This document shows, in pieces, positions 1 to 5,710 of a stretch of DNA of 5,964 nt. Below the pieces are notes generated by a model that ran no database searches, was not told the origin of the DNA, and worked only from the letters and a program-made list of their open reading frames with translations. The stretch is taken from assembly GCA_903837025.1 (NCBI GenBank), contig CAILTC010000084.1:1-5964 (forward strand), written 5' to 3'. The stretch's first letter is position 1, and each line of letters starts with the position of its first letter. The position numbers and the translations under genes are program-made. The stretch comes from an uncultured Bacteroidota bacterium. Lineage in GTDB: Bacteria; Bacteroidota; Bacteroidia; Flavobacteriales; Flavobacteriaceae.

Positions 1-702
1 AAACTAAACCCGAAACCTGGCGGTTCATTTACCGGAAGTAATAAAATTACGGAACATGTTGTTCCTGATTTTGCCATACGAATTGTAGAAGAGGAATTGG
101 TTTTGACTCTAAACGGAAGAAATGCTCCTTCCCTGCACGTTTCCAAAGATTATCAGGAAATGATGCAAACCTATAAAAGTTCTCGTGATAAATCGAACGC
201 TCAAAAAGATGCTGTTCAGTTTATTAAACAAAAATTAGATTCGGCTAAATGGTTTATCGACGCCATCAAACAACGTCAAGAAACGCTGTATGTAACGATG
301 AATGCGATTATGCATTACCAACGAGAATATTTTCTTGAAGGCGATGAAACCATGCTAAAACCGATGATCTTGAAAGACATTGCTGATATGGTTGGGCTTG
401 ATATTTCGACTATTTCTCGCGTGGCAAATAGCAAATATGTAGAAACTCCTTATGGAACAAAACTAATCAAGGAATTTTTCTCGGAAGCGATGAAAAACGA
501 CCAAGGCGAAGAGGTATCGACGCTCGAAATCAAAAAAATTCTACAAAATGTGATTGAAGACGAGGACAAACAAAAACCACTTCCGGATGATCAATTAGCC
601 GAAATTCTTTTAGAAAAAGGGTATCCAATTGCAAGAAGGACTATTGCAAAATACCGAGAACAGTTAGATATTCCTGTGGCAAGGATGAGAAAGAAAATGT
701 AG
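1..702 (+). CDS. rpoN: RNA polymerase sigma-54 factor, C-terminal part (5' end outside window)
   Basis: This is the 3' part of the sigma-54 gene. Sigma-54 directs core RNA polymerase to -24/-12 promoters and needs an AAA+ activator to open them. The frame is open from base 1 to the TAG at 700-702, giving 233 visible residues; the TTG at 97 is only an internal codon, because the upstream translation (LNPKPGGSFTGSNKITEHVV) is typical sigma-54 core-binding sequence. A helix-turn-helix region lies at about 370-450 (LKDIADMVGLDISTISRVAN). The RpoN box, which reads the -24 element, is at 631-660 as ARRTIAKYRE, close to the family consensus ARRTVAKYRE. The protein ends a few residues after the box, as is normal. 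No disruption is seen. Nothing resembling a -24/-12 promoter was found upstream of the other genes here, so the neighbourhood gives no evidence of a functional link. Identification is very secure; only the N-terminus is missing. Confidence 0.97.
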   Translation, partial: KLNPKPGGSFTGSNKITEHVVPDFAIRIVEEELVLTLNGRNAPSLHVSKDYQEMMQTYKSSRDKSNAQKDAVQFIKQKLDSAKWFIDAIKQRQETLYVTMNAIMHYQREYFLEGDETMLKPMILKDIADMVGLDISTISRVANSKYVETPYGTKLIKEFFSEAMKNDQGEEVSTLEIKKILQNVIEDEDKQKPLPDDQLAEILLEKGYPIARRTIAKYREQLDIPVARMRKKM

Positions 703-703
703 G

Positions 704-745
704 GATTTCAGATTGAAGATTAACGATTTTTGATTTCAGATTTGG
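704..745 (+). repeat. Six in-phase GATTNNN heptamers
   Basis: Starting 2 nt after the rpoN stop codon, GATT recurs every 7 bases at 704, 711, 718, 725, 732 and 739, with variable last three bases (TCA, GAA, AAC, TTT, TCA, TGG). The first and fifth units continue into an identical 11-mer, GATTTCAGATT, at 704-714 and 732-742. A seventh unit (tgttgat, 746-752) breaks the pattern. From memory, GATT-rich spacers of this style are common between flavobacterial genes, but I know of no assigned function. There are no spacers of CRISPR length and no transposase. Confidence 0.8.
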
Positions 746-764
746 TGTTGATAAACAAAATATT

Positions 765-974
765 ATGGATTATAAATCTTTATTTTATAGCTTTTTATTT
801 GCAGTGGCTGCATTTGCTTATTATATTCTTCATAAATTATGGTTAAACAACATAAAAGAAAAAGAAGGAGCTTTTTTTAAACCTGACATTTCTCTTAAAA
901 GCATTACTGATTGGATAATCATAATAGGCTTTGCGATAGCTTCAATAATCTATTTCATTAAAGCATTTGGATAA
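765..974 (+). CDS. Small two-helix inner-membrane protein of unknown function
   Basis: This ATG-started gene encodes 69 residues and I do not recognise a named family. Two hydrophobic segments are visible, at about residues 6-26 (LFYSFLFAVAAFAYYILHKLW) and 50-66 (WIIIIGFAIASIIYFIK). A short polar, lysine-rich stretch (NNIKEKEG) and a loop join them. It is probably an integral inner-membrane protein with a hairpin topology. It begins 19 nt after the GATT heptamer tract and ends 12 nt before the next gene on the same strand, so the two are probably co-transcribed. The even hydrophobic pattern, the AT-biased but ordinary codon use and the tight spacing argue that it is a real gene. The function is unknown; a role alongside the downstream PAP2-like membrane protein is only suggested by position. 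Confidence 0.75.
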   Translation: MDYKSLFYSFLFAVAAFAYYILHKLWLNNIKEKEGAFFKPDISLKSITDWIIIIGFAIASIIYFIKAFG

Positions 975-986
975 AAATAATCACAC

Positions 987-1592
987 TTGAAAAAACTCCT
1001 CCCCCTTTTTTCCTATTTATTCCATCCGATATTCATATCGGTATATGCGGCATTCATATACTTTTTTTTGAATGGTTCTTATTTTTCAAATCCAGAAAAA
1101 TACTTCGCTATTTTTCAAATAATTGTTATTACGATATTGCTTCCTGTTTTGTTTTATTTGGGATTGCGAACTGCGGGAAAAGTAAATTCTGTTATGATTT
1201 CGGAAGTTTCACAACGCAAAATCCCATTAATTCTTCAGTGTTTTTTGACTGTTTTGCTTATTCGAAAAAGCATCACTTTAGAGCATTTTCCTGAGTTTTA
1301 TTTTTTCTTTTTGGGAGGATTATTAAGCAGTGTTTTGGCATTGATTTTTGTGTTTTTTAAAACAAAAGCAAGCCTTCACATGATTGCAATAAGTGCTTTG
1401 ACACTTTTTGTAATTGGTTTAAGCATACATAATCAAACTCAGAATATCTATGTGATTGCGTTTTTGGTGTTAATGAATGGGGTGGTAGCTTCCTCTCGAC
1501 TAGAAATGAAAGCCCACACTAATAAAGAATTAGTGATAGGTTTGCTTTTGGGAGTAATCCCGCAACTCCTTTTATTGCGTTTATGGTTATAG
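987..1592 (+). CDS. Multi-pass membrane protein, degenerate PAP2-phosphatase-like
   Basis: This 201-residue protein is almost entirely hydrophobic, with roughly six membrane-spanning segments (about 8-28, 40-60, 80-93, 103-124, 130-147 and 153-168, plus a C-terminal one near 183-200). The start is TTG at 987, since MKKLLPLFSYLFHP is a sensible beginning and no ATG lies nearby. PAP2 enzymes carry KX6RP, PSGH and SRX5HX3D motifs. Here the last one is visible as S170-R171-X5-H177-X3-E181, with exact spacing but Glu for Asp. The PSGH motif may survive as A128-S-L-H131. The first motif is at best hinted at by QRKIP (76-80). It may therefore be a divergent lipid-phosphate phosphatase or an inactive relative; annotation pipelines often call such Bacteroidota proteins hypothetical. 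It lies 12 nt behind the small membrane gene (likely operon), and its stop codon overlaps the end of the convergent barrel gene. Confidence 0.8.
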   Translation: MKKLLPLFSYLFHPIFISVYAAFIYFFLNGSYFSNPEKYFAIFQIIVITILLPVLFYLGLRTAGKVNSVMISEVSQRKIPLILQCFLTVLLIRKSITLEHFPEFYFFFLGGLLSSVLALIFVFFKTKASLHMIAISALTLFVIGLSIHNQTQNIYVIAFLVLMNGVVASSRLEMKAHTNKELVIGLLLGVIPQLLLLRLWL

Positions 1593-2282
1593 AATATAGA
1601 ACATAATCCCAACATTCAAAGCATTCATAGTCAGCGATTCATTTCCTATTTTTGCTGATTTAAACAAGGAATTTAACCCATAATAAGCAAATACATTTAT
1701 GGTGTTATAACCGGCTGAAATATAGGCTCCGTATTGAAGTTTATTAAAATCATTATTTCCCAAAACAACTATTTTACCTAAATCATCTTTATAAACAGAT
1801 CGATCGTATAAAAGATAGCCAAGTTTAAAACCACCATAAATTCTCCAAAATTTATAACTTTCATAAGTCGAGGATCGCCATCTAAATTCAATAGGGATTT
1901 CGACCAAGAATAGCTCAAATCTATTTTTACTGTAGGATGTTTGTGAACCAATAATAGAATAAATTGGGGACTGATTGGGTTCTGTAATCACAATATTCTG
2001 ATTGAAACTATTGTAGGAGAGACCAATTCCAGGAGCAATTGCAACAGTTCTACTTTTGTTTAATGGCATATCTCTAAGAAATCCTGTAGAAAACCCAGGT
2101 GAAAACGTATTTTGATTTAAACCTGTTGGTTTATGTTGCAGTGTATTCAAGGTAAATCCAAAATAAAATTGATCTTCTCTATAGAGTGAATCAATTTTTA
2201 CAGAAGGCAAAATGGGAGGCACATCTTGCGCGAATGCATTAAACACAGAAAATAAAAGAAATATTTTTAAGAATAAACGCAT
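1587..2282 (-). CDS. Outer-membrane beta-barrel protein, PorT-like family
   Basis: The ATG at 2282 gives 231 residues. An upstream TTG at 2288 would add only two residues before the signal peptide and is less likely. Residues 1-19 form a classical signal peptide: a charged start, a hydrophobic core (LFLKIFLLFSVF) and AFA before Q19, a likely signal peptidase I site. The mature part shows alternating polar/hydrophobic strands rich in Tyr, Phe and Gly (for example YFGFTLNTL, FWRIYGGFKLGYLLY, QYGAYISAGY, INVFAYYGL) and ends in a hydrophobic strand, MFYIL. This is the pattern of small Bacteroidota barrels of the PorT / OMP_b-brl_2 type. PorT itself serves type IX secretion and gliding, but paralogues with unknown roles are common, so I assign the fold rather than that role. 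Its 3' end overlaps the convergent gene by 6 bp. It shares a 360-bp upstream region with the divergent histidine kinase gene. Confidence 0.85.
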   Translation of the reverse strand: MRLFLKIFLLFSVFNAFAQDVPPILPSVKIDSLYREDQFYFGFTLNTLQHKPTGLNQNTFSPGFSTGFLRDMPLNKSRTVAIAPGIGLSYNSFNQNIVITEPNQSPIYSIIGSQTSYSKNRFELFLVEIPIEFRWRSSTYESYKFWRIYGGFKLGYLLYDRSVYKDDLGKIVVLGNNDFNKLQYGAYISAGYNTINVFAYYGLNSLFKSAKIGNESLTMNALNVGIMFYIL

Positions 2283-2299
2283 ACTCAATTTTTGAAGGT

Positions 2300-2326
2300 T
2301 AAAATTACAAAAAAAAGCAAGCCAAA
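2300..2326 (-). promoter_or_regulatory. Weak candidate promoter for the barrel gene
   Basis: Read on the minus strand, TTTG (2326-2323) is followed after 15 nt by TAATTTTA (2307-2300), which matches 7 of 8 bases of the Bacteroidota -7 consensus TAnnTTTG. The spacer is shorter than the usual 19-21 nt or so. Transcription would begin about a dozen bases before the ATG at 2282. This is a tentative call in an AT-rich stretch. Confidence 0.3.
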
Positions 2327-2352
2327 GCAGATTTTTTAGATTTTATATAAGC

Positions 2353-2397
2353 ATAGTCCTGATTCTTTTGAATCATTGAAATAGGATAGCGACTATC
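2353..2397. repeat. Nested and mutually exclusive inverted repeats
   Basis: An outer pair ATAGTC (2353-2358) and GACTAT (2391-2396) encloses a perfect hairpin TGATTC-TTTT-GAATCA (2360-2375). The right outer arm can instead form GATAG-CGA-CTATC (2385-2397), so the two pairings exclude each other. It lies upstream of the likely transcription starts of both flanking genes, so it would more naturally act as DNA (operator or cruciform) than as an RNA switch. Confidence 0.5.
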
Positions 2398-2439
2398 ATA
2401 AAAACTAAAAATTATTGATAATTGATTCTTCAAGTTATT

Positions 2440-2478
2440 TGTAGAATTTATTTTACAACTAAATAGACAATTTTCTAC
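2440..2478 (+). promoter_or_regulatory. Candidate activator-binding site upstream of the kinase promoter
   Basis: TGTAG (2440-2444), TTACAA (2453-2458) and TTTCTAC (2472-2478) lie 32 nt before the -7 element at 2511. The same three elements with the same spacings occur at 5489-5527 before another -7 element. By analogy with response regulators of the NarL/LuxR class, these are likely binding sites for an activator; that the regulator at 4497-5123 binds them is inference. Confidence 0.5.
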
Positions 2479-2510
2479 AGAATATTAGTATGTATTCTAT
2501 TACATAGGTT

Positions 2511-2518
2511 TAATTTTG
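2511..2518 (+). promoter_or_regulatory. -7 promoter element (TAATTTTG) of the histidine kinase gene
   Basis: TAATTTTG matches the Bacteroidota -7 consensus TAnnTTTG exactly. No TTTG is present at a suitable -33 position, and the dyad AGAATA-N8-TATTCT (2479-2498) occupies that area. Transcription would start near 2524, leaving a leader of about 120 nt. A missing -33 box fits activator-dependent transcription. Confidence 0.5.
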
Positions 2519-2642
2519 CCTACATTAGTTGTCTCTATTTTTTTGTTAATTGAATTATTCGTTAGAATATAATGCCATTCAATGAATCAGCTACAATTCA
2601 TAAAGCCATCCGATTTAAAATAAATATTTTCAATATTATATT

Positions 2643-4397
2643 ATGGAAACCAAATTTAATTATAAAAAACTAAAACCAGAAAATCGAAGATTTCTTCATT
2701 TTGGTTTGTTAGCATGTGTAATCATTTTGCAAATAATTGTTGTTGTATTCTGGTATAACGAAAAAAGTATTGAAACGAAGACCTTAAAGACTTTTGATTC
2801 TATTTCTGCTTCAAATAAAATAACACAATTTACAAATAAGATTAATGGCTCGTTTATTAGCTCTCAAGAACATTTTAATCAATACATAAATCTAGACGAT
2901 AAGGAATCTTTAACTCATTATACGTCTTCATTAAGTGAAATGGGCACATTGATTGACAGTTTAAGTTTAATCACTAAAAACAATGAGGAATTCAAAAAAA
3001 TATTGGCAAAAAACAGTCAGGCTAAAGCTGATATTGTTGCTTTGAATGCTATAATAAATTCAATTTTAGAAAGACAAATTAATCCCAATTTAGACAACGT
3101 TTCTAATCTATTCAAATTCAATAAATTCAATTATGATTCGATCTTAAATAGCATTAAAATTGATTCCGAGACAAAAAAAGATAGTGTTGTACATAAAGGA
3201 TTGTTTTCACGAATAGGAAATGCTCTAGCAGGAAAGTCAGATTTGCAAAAGGAACGGTCAAAAATAACCGTCACCATGAAATTTAAAGACAAGGTTACCT
3301 CTGGTTCAATTGAAGATCAAATCAAAGGTTTGTTTTTAACAACAAATAAGTATTATGAAAATGAATTTAAGAACTTAAAAAAGACTTTTTCAAATTTAAA
3401 AAACAAGAACTTAAAAGTCGTTGCTTTAAATAATGAATTATTAAAACTTAGCGAGAATGTAATAACAAATTACAGTAATGCCGCCAGTTTACTTCAGGCA
3501 AATAATCAAAAGGATTTGTTAGATCAGTATAAGTCTCATAAAACCGTTAGAAATTATACTATAATTCTATTGATTCTTTTAATGTTTGTAATATCTATAA
3601 TACTTTTCAATTTTACTTACTTAGCTTTTGCCTATGAAAAAAGATTGATTATTGCTAATAATCAAATCCATGAAAGCTTAAATTTTAAAAACAGAATAGT
3701 AACAATGATAAGCCATGACATTCGTTCTCCATTGAGTATGATCGCTATTTATAGTAAAAAAATTAGTTCTTCAATCAAAGATAATAAGATCAAAGAAAAT
3801 TTTAATGCAATAGAATTTACAACAAATTCGTTGTTGCTTTTGACGAATCAAATATTGGAATATTCTAAAAATGAACATCAAAAAATTGAAATAAAACCTT
3901 CGGAATTTAATTTGAAAAACGAAATAGAAAACACAATTTCTTCAATAACTCCATTAATTGAAAATAATGGAAATAAAATAAAACTGAAATCTAATTTAAA
4001 TCCTGATTGCGAAGTTTATTCAGATGCCATAAAAATTCACCAACTCTTTTATAACATAATTGGCAATGCTAATAAGTTTACTGATAAAGGATTAATAGCT
4101 GTAAATATAGATTTCGAACAGGTTTCTGAACTAAAGATAAATTTAAAAGTTCAAATTCAAGACAACGGAATAGGTATTGCAGAAAATGATTTAAAAAATA
4201 TTTTTGAATCGTATTATCAAGGAACTGTTTCAGAAAAAGTTAATGATTTAGGTGTTGGTTTAGGCTTAAACTTATGCAAAGAAATAATTGAATTATTTGA
4301 TGGAAAAATTGACGTTCAAAGTACCGAAGGAAAAGGAACTATATTTAAATTTAACTTGATACTAGATCAATTGCAAAAACAGAAGATAGGAAGTTAA
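2643..4397 (+). CDS. Membrane-bound sensor histidine kinase
   Basis: This 584-residue kinase autophosphorylates on histidine and passes the phosphate to a response regulator. TM1 is at about residues 18-38 and TM2 at about 305-330, framing a roughly 265-residue extracytoplasmic sensor that looks mostly helical and matches no domain I recognise. After a short linker comes the HisKA domain with H-box SHDIRSPLS, phospho-acceptor H358. The HATPase_c domain follows with the N box NIIGNANKFTDKG (catalytic N475), G1 box DNGIGI (D507), F box IFESYYQG and G2 box GVGLGLNL (537-542). All catalytic residues are present and there is no attached receiver. The ATG at 2643 gives a short cytoplasmic N-tail before TM1 and suits the fold. 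The next gene, on the opposite strand, is a LuxR-type response regulator and its likely partner. The gene is visibly more AT-rich than rpoN. The signal is unknown. Confidence 0.95.
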   Translation: METKFNYKKLKPENRRFLHFGLLACVIILQIIVVVFWYNEKSIETKTLKTFDSISASNKITQFTNKINGSFISSQEHFNQYINLDDKESLTHYTSSLSEMGTLIDSLSLITKNNEEFKKILAKNSQAKADIVALNAIINSILERQINPNLDNVSNLFKFNKFNYDSILNSIKIDSETKKDSVVHKGLFSRIGNALAGKSDLQKERSKITVTMKFKDKVTSGSIEDQIKGLFLTTNKYYENEFKNLKKTFSNLKNKNLKVVALNNELLKLSENVITNYSNAASLLQANNQKDLLDQYKSHKTVRNYTIILLILLMFVISIILFNFTYLAFAYEKRLIIANNQIHESLNFKNRIVTMISHDIRSPLSMIAIYSKKISSSIKDNKIKENFNAIEFTTNSLLLLTNQILEYSKNEHQKIEIKPSEFNLKNEIENTISSITPLIENNGNKIKLKSNLNPDCEVYSDAIKIHQLFYNIIGNANKFTDKGLIAVNIDFEQVSELKINLKVQIQDNGIGIAENDLKNIFESYYQGTVSEKVNDLGVGLGLNLCKEIIELFDGKIDVQSTEGKGTIFKFNLILDQLQKQKIGS

Positions 4398-4431
4398 AAT
4401 TCATAAATATTTTAAAAAAATATCAATTAAA

Positions 4432-4466
4432 TCCTTTTGTTTAAGATGCATTAAAAAATGAAAGGA
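4432..4466 (-). terminator. Possible terminator hairpin between the convergent kinase and regulator genes
   Basis: TCCTTT (4432-4437) pairs with AAAGGA (4461-4466). Inside, CATT (4449-4452) pairs with AATG (4457-4460) around an AAAA loop, stacked directly on the outer stem on one side and with an 11-nt bulge on the other. On the minus strand, downstream of the regulator gene, the stem is followed by a T-rich stretch, as expected for a weak intrinsic terminator. On the plus strand no T-run follows. The bulge makes this uncertain. Confidence 0.35.
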
Positions 4467-4496
4467 CAATTACTGTAGAATACTACCTGGATTTGT

Positions 4497-5123
4497 CTAC
4501 TTTAATTTCTTAAAAACTGAGATAAGTTCAACAAGGTTTTTTACATTAAGTTTTTCGAAAATTCTACTTTTATAAGTACTAACTGTAGACATTTGAATGT
4601 TTAGTTTATTTGCAATTTCTATATTTCCATCTCCTGACAATAATAATTCAGAAATTTGAAATTCTCTTTTTGAGAGGTTATCCAAAGGGTTTATGGCTGT
4701 TTTATTAATACTTGCACTAACAATTCTGTTAATAATTTCATCGGTAAAATAACTGCCTTTTTTCAAAATAGAGTCGATCGCAAAAACCATTTTTTCTTCA
4801 TCGCATAATTTGTTTAAATAACCATTAGCACCCGCAATAATATATTGACATGCATAATCATCATCCTCATAAGCCGAAAAAATCATTATTTTAACATCTG
4901 GCTGAAACCCTCTGATATCCTCAATCATTTCTCTATTTTTCCCTCCTGGTATATTTATATCTAGTATAATTAAATCAACCATATTCTCTTTTATAAAGGA
5001 AATAGTTTCCGGAAAGGTTTTGGCGGTAAAAATCGTCAAATCTTTAAAGTTCTCTTCTAAAATTATTGAGACCCCTGTTCGCACAACCAAATGATCATCA
5101 ACTAATAAAATCCTATTCGCCAT
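4497..5123 (-). CDS. NarL/LuxR-family response regulator
   Basis: This 208-residue regulator has an N-terminal receiver domain (about 3-122) and a C-terminal LuxR-type helix-turn-helix (about 147-205). The receiver shows the acidic pair D9-D10, phospho-acceptor D55 (LIILDINIPG), switch residue S83 and conserved K105 (GYLNK), so it should be phosphorylatable. The DNA-binding part reads LSKREFQISELLLSGDGNIEIANKLNIQMSTVSTYKSRIF, a good match to the family, with the recognition helix near STVSTYKSRI. It starts with ATG at 5123; an in-frame TAA lies shortly upstream. An AAGGAGAG sequence (5157-5150) sits about 27 nt before the ATG, too far for a standard ribosome site. The convergent histidine kinase is its likely partner, though they are not co-transcribed. 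The candidate targets are the two promoters with TGTAG/TTTCTAC elements in this window (inference). Confidence 0.95.
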   Translation of the reverse strand: MANRILLVDDHLVVRTGVSIILEENFKDLTIFTAKTFPETISFIKENMVDLIILDINIPGGKNREMIEDIRGFQPDVKIMIFSAYEDDDYACQYIIAGANGYLNKLCDEEKMVFAIDSILKKGSYFTDEIINRIVSASINKTAINPLDNLSKREFQISELLLSGDGNIEIANKLNIQMSTVSTYKSRIFEKLNVKNLVELISVFKKLK

Positions 5124-5325
5124 AAATACAAAATTTTTATATTAATACTCTCTCCTTATAATTTGTTTACACTTATATTTATTACAAGTAACGCAGGTGT
5201 GAAGTAAAGAACACACTATACTAACACCGAATATTTTCTTTTATAATCTGATTTACTAGTTATATTTTGCTTTAATTCTTAACCAATATCTTTATCGGGA
5301 AATCTATTTATTTCCTTAAAAAAAA

Positions 5326-5353
5326 CAAATCTACTATATCTAGGTATTTCAAA
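5326..5353 (-). promoter_or_regulatory. Candidate promoter of the response regulator gene
   Basis: On the minus strand TTTG (5353-5350) is followed after 16 nt by TAGATTTG (5333-5326), an exact match to TAnnTTTG. The spacer is a few bases shorter than usual. The resulting leader would be about 195 nt and would start just before the GGAAAT/ATTTCC hairpin at 5298-5315. No TGTAG or TTTCTAC element stands upstream, so this promoter seems to be outside the shared control proposed for the kinase. Confidence 0.4.
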
Positions 5354-5488
5354 AAATACTATTAAGTAAGTTAAGGATTATATTCGACATACTATTAAAA
5401 ATTATAGTTTTATTCTTAACTTTTTTAATTGAAAAAATTAAAAGTCTAGTAATAAATCAACTTAAATTAACAAAAACGAATTGATAAA

Positions 5489-5527
5489 TGTAGTTTTATT
5501 TCTACAAAAATAAACAACTATTTCTAC
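5489..5527 (+). promoter_or_regulatory. Candidate activator site: inverted TGTAG/CTACA plus direct TATTTCTAC repeat
   Basis: TGTAG (5489-5493) and CTACA (5502-5506) form an inverted repeat with an 8-nt gap. The nonamer TATTTCTAC occurs at 5497-5505 and again at 5519-5527, 22 bp apart, about two helical turns, so both copies face the same side of DNA. The right copy ends 32 nt before the -7 element at 5560, placing it near -50 relative to the expected start. The same layout precedes the kinase gene. Confidence 0.55.
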
Positions 5528-5559
5528 GGTCTTTTAATAGTATACAAATCAAGTGGTAA

Positions 5560-5567
5560 TACTTTTG
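5560..5567 (+). promoter_or_regulatory. -7 promoter element (TACTTTTG) for the right-edge gene
   Basis: TACTTTTG is an exact TAnnTTTG match. No TTTG lies at the -33 position. Transcription would start near 5573, directly at a small hairpin AAGCC-N9-GGCTT (5571-5589), and leave a leader of about 195 nt before the ATG at 5768. Confidence 0.5.
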
Positions 5568-5710
5568 TAAAAGCCATATTAAACGGCTTAAATGATTTTT
5601 ACTATTTAGTTTGTTTTAAAAAATAAAATTTAATTAAAAATAAATTTAATATGTGGAAAGAAATTGAATTAAAATAATTGAAATAACTCTTGGAGCTATC
5701 ATGTAAATCG

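Larger units (their letters stand above)
2283..2642. other. Divergent intergenic region between barrel gene and histidine kinase gene
   Basis: These 360 bases carry no convincing protein gene. From left to right they hold: a weak minus-strand promoter for the barrel gene; a nested set of inverted repeats at 2353-2397; a TGTAG/TTACAA/TTTCTAC cluster at 2440-2478; a 20-bp dyad AGAATA-N8-TATTCT at 2479-2498; and a perfect -7 element at 2511-2518. The kinase mRNA leader of about 120 nt follows. It contains a 33-codon ORF (2572-2673) overlapping the kinase start, and an AT-only hairpin AATATT-ttc-AATATT (2623-2637) five bases before the kinase ATG. Confidence 0.7.

Noticed and set aside
97..702. 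A separate gene starting at the TTG at 97
   Set aside because: The same frame is open to base 1 and the upstream residues are typical sigma-54 sequence, so it is the interior of rpoN.
704..745. GATT repeats as a CRISPR array or insertion-sequence end
   Set aside because: Units are 7 bp with no unique spacers, no cas genes are nearby, and there is no transposase or paired terminal repeat.
2283..2288. TTG start at 2288 for the barrel protein
   Set aside because: The ATG two codons later gives a normal signal peptide; TTG would add only Met-Ser in front.
2283..2642. Sigma-54 (-24/-12) promoter for the kinase, suggested by rpoN nearby
   Set aside because: No TGGCA-N7-TTGC-like sequence is present; a TAnnTTTG -7 element is the better match.
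4407..4423. Palindrome ATATTTT-aaa-AAAATAT behind the kinase stop codon as a terminator
   Set aside because: The stem is only A-T pairs in AT-rich DNA, would be unstable as RNA, and has no following T-run on the plus strand.
5423..5443. TTTTAATT-gaaaa-AATTAAAA hairpin as a terminator or small RNA
   Set aside because: AT-only stem, no T-run after it on either strand and no clear promoter feeding it; probably chance in this composition.
5505..5512. Minus-strand TATTTTTG as a second promoter for the response regulator
   Set aside because: It matches TAnnTTTG, but the nearest upstream TTTG is about 32 nt away and the leader would be nearly 380 nt; the 5326-5333 element is better placed.
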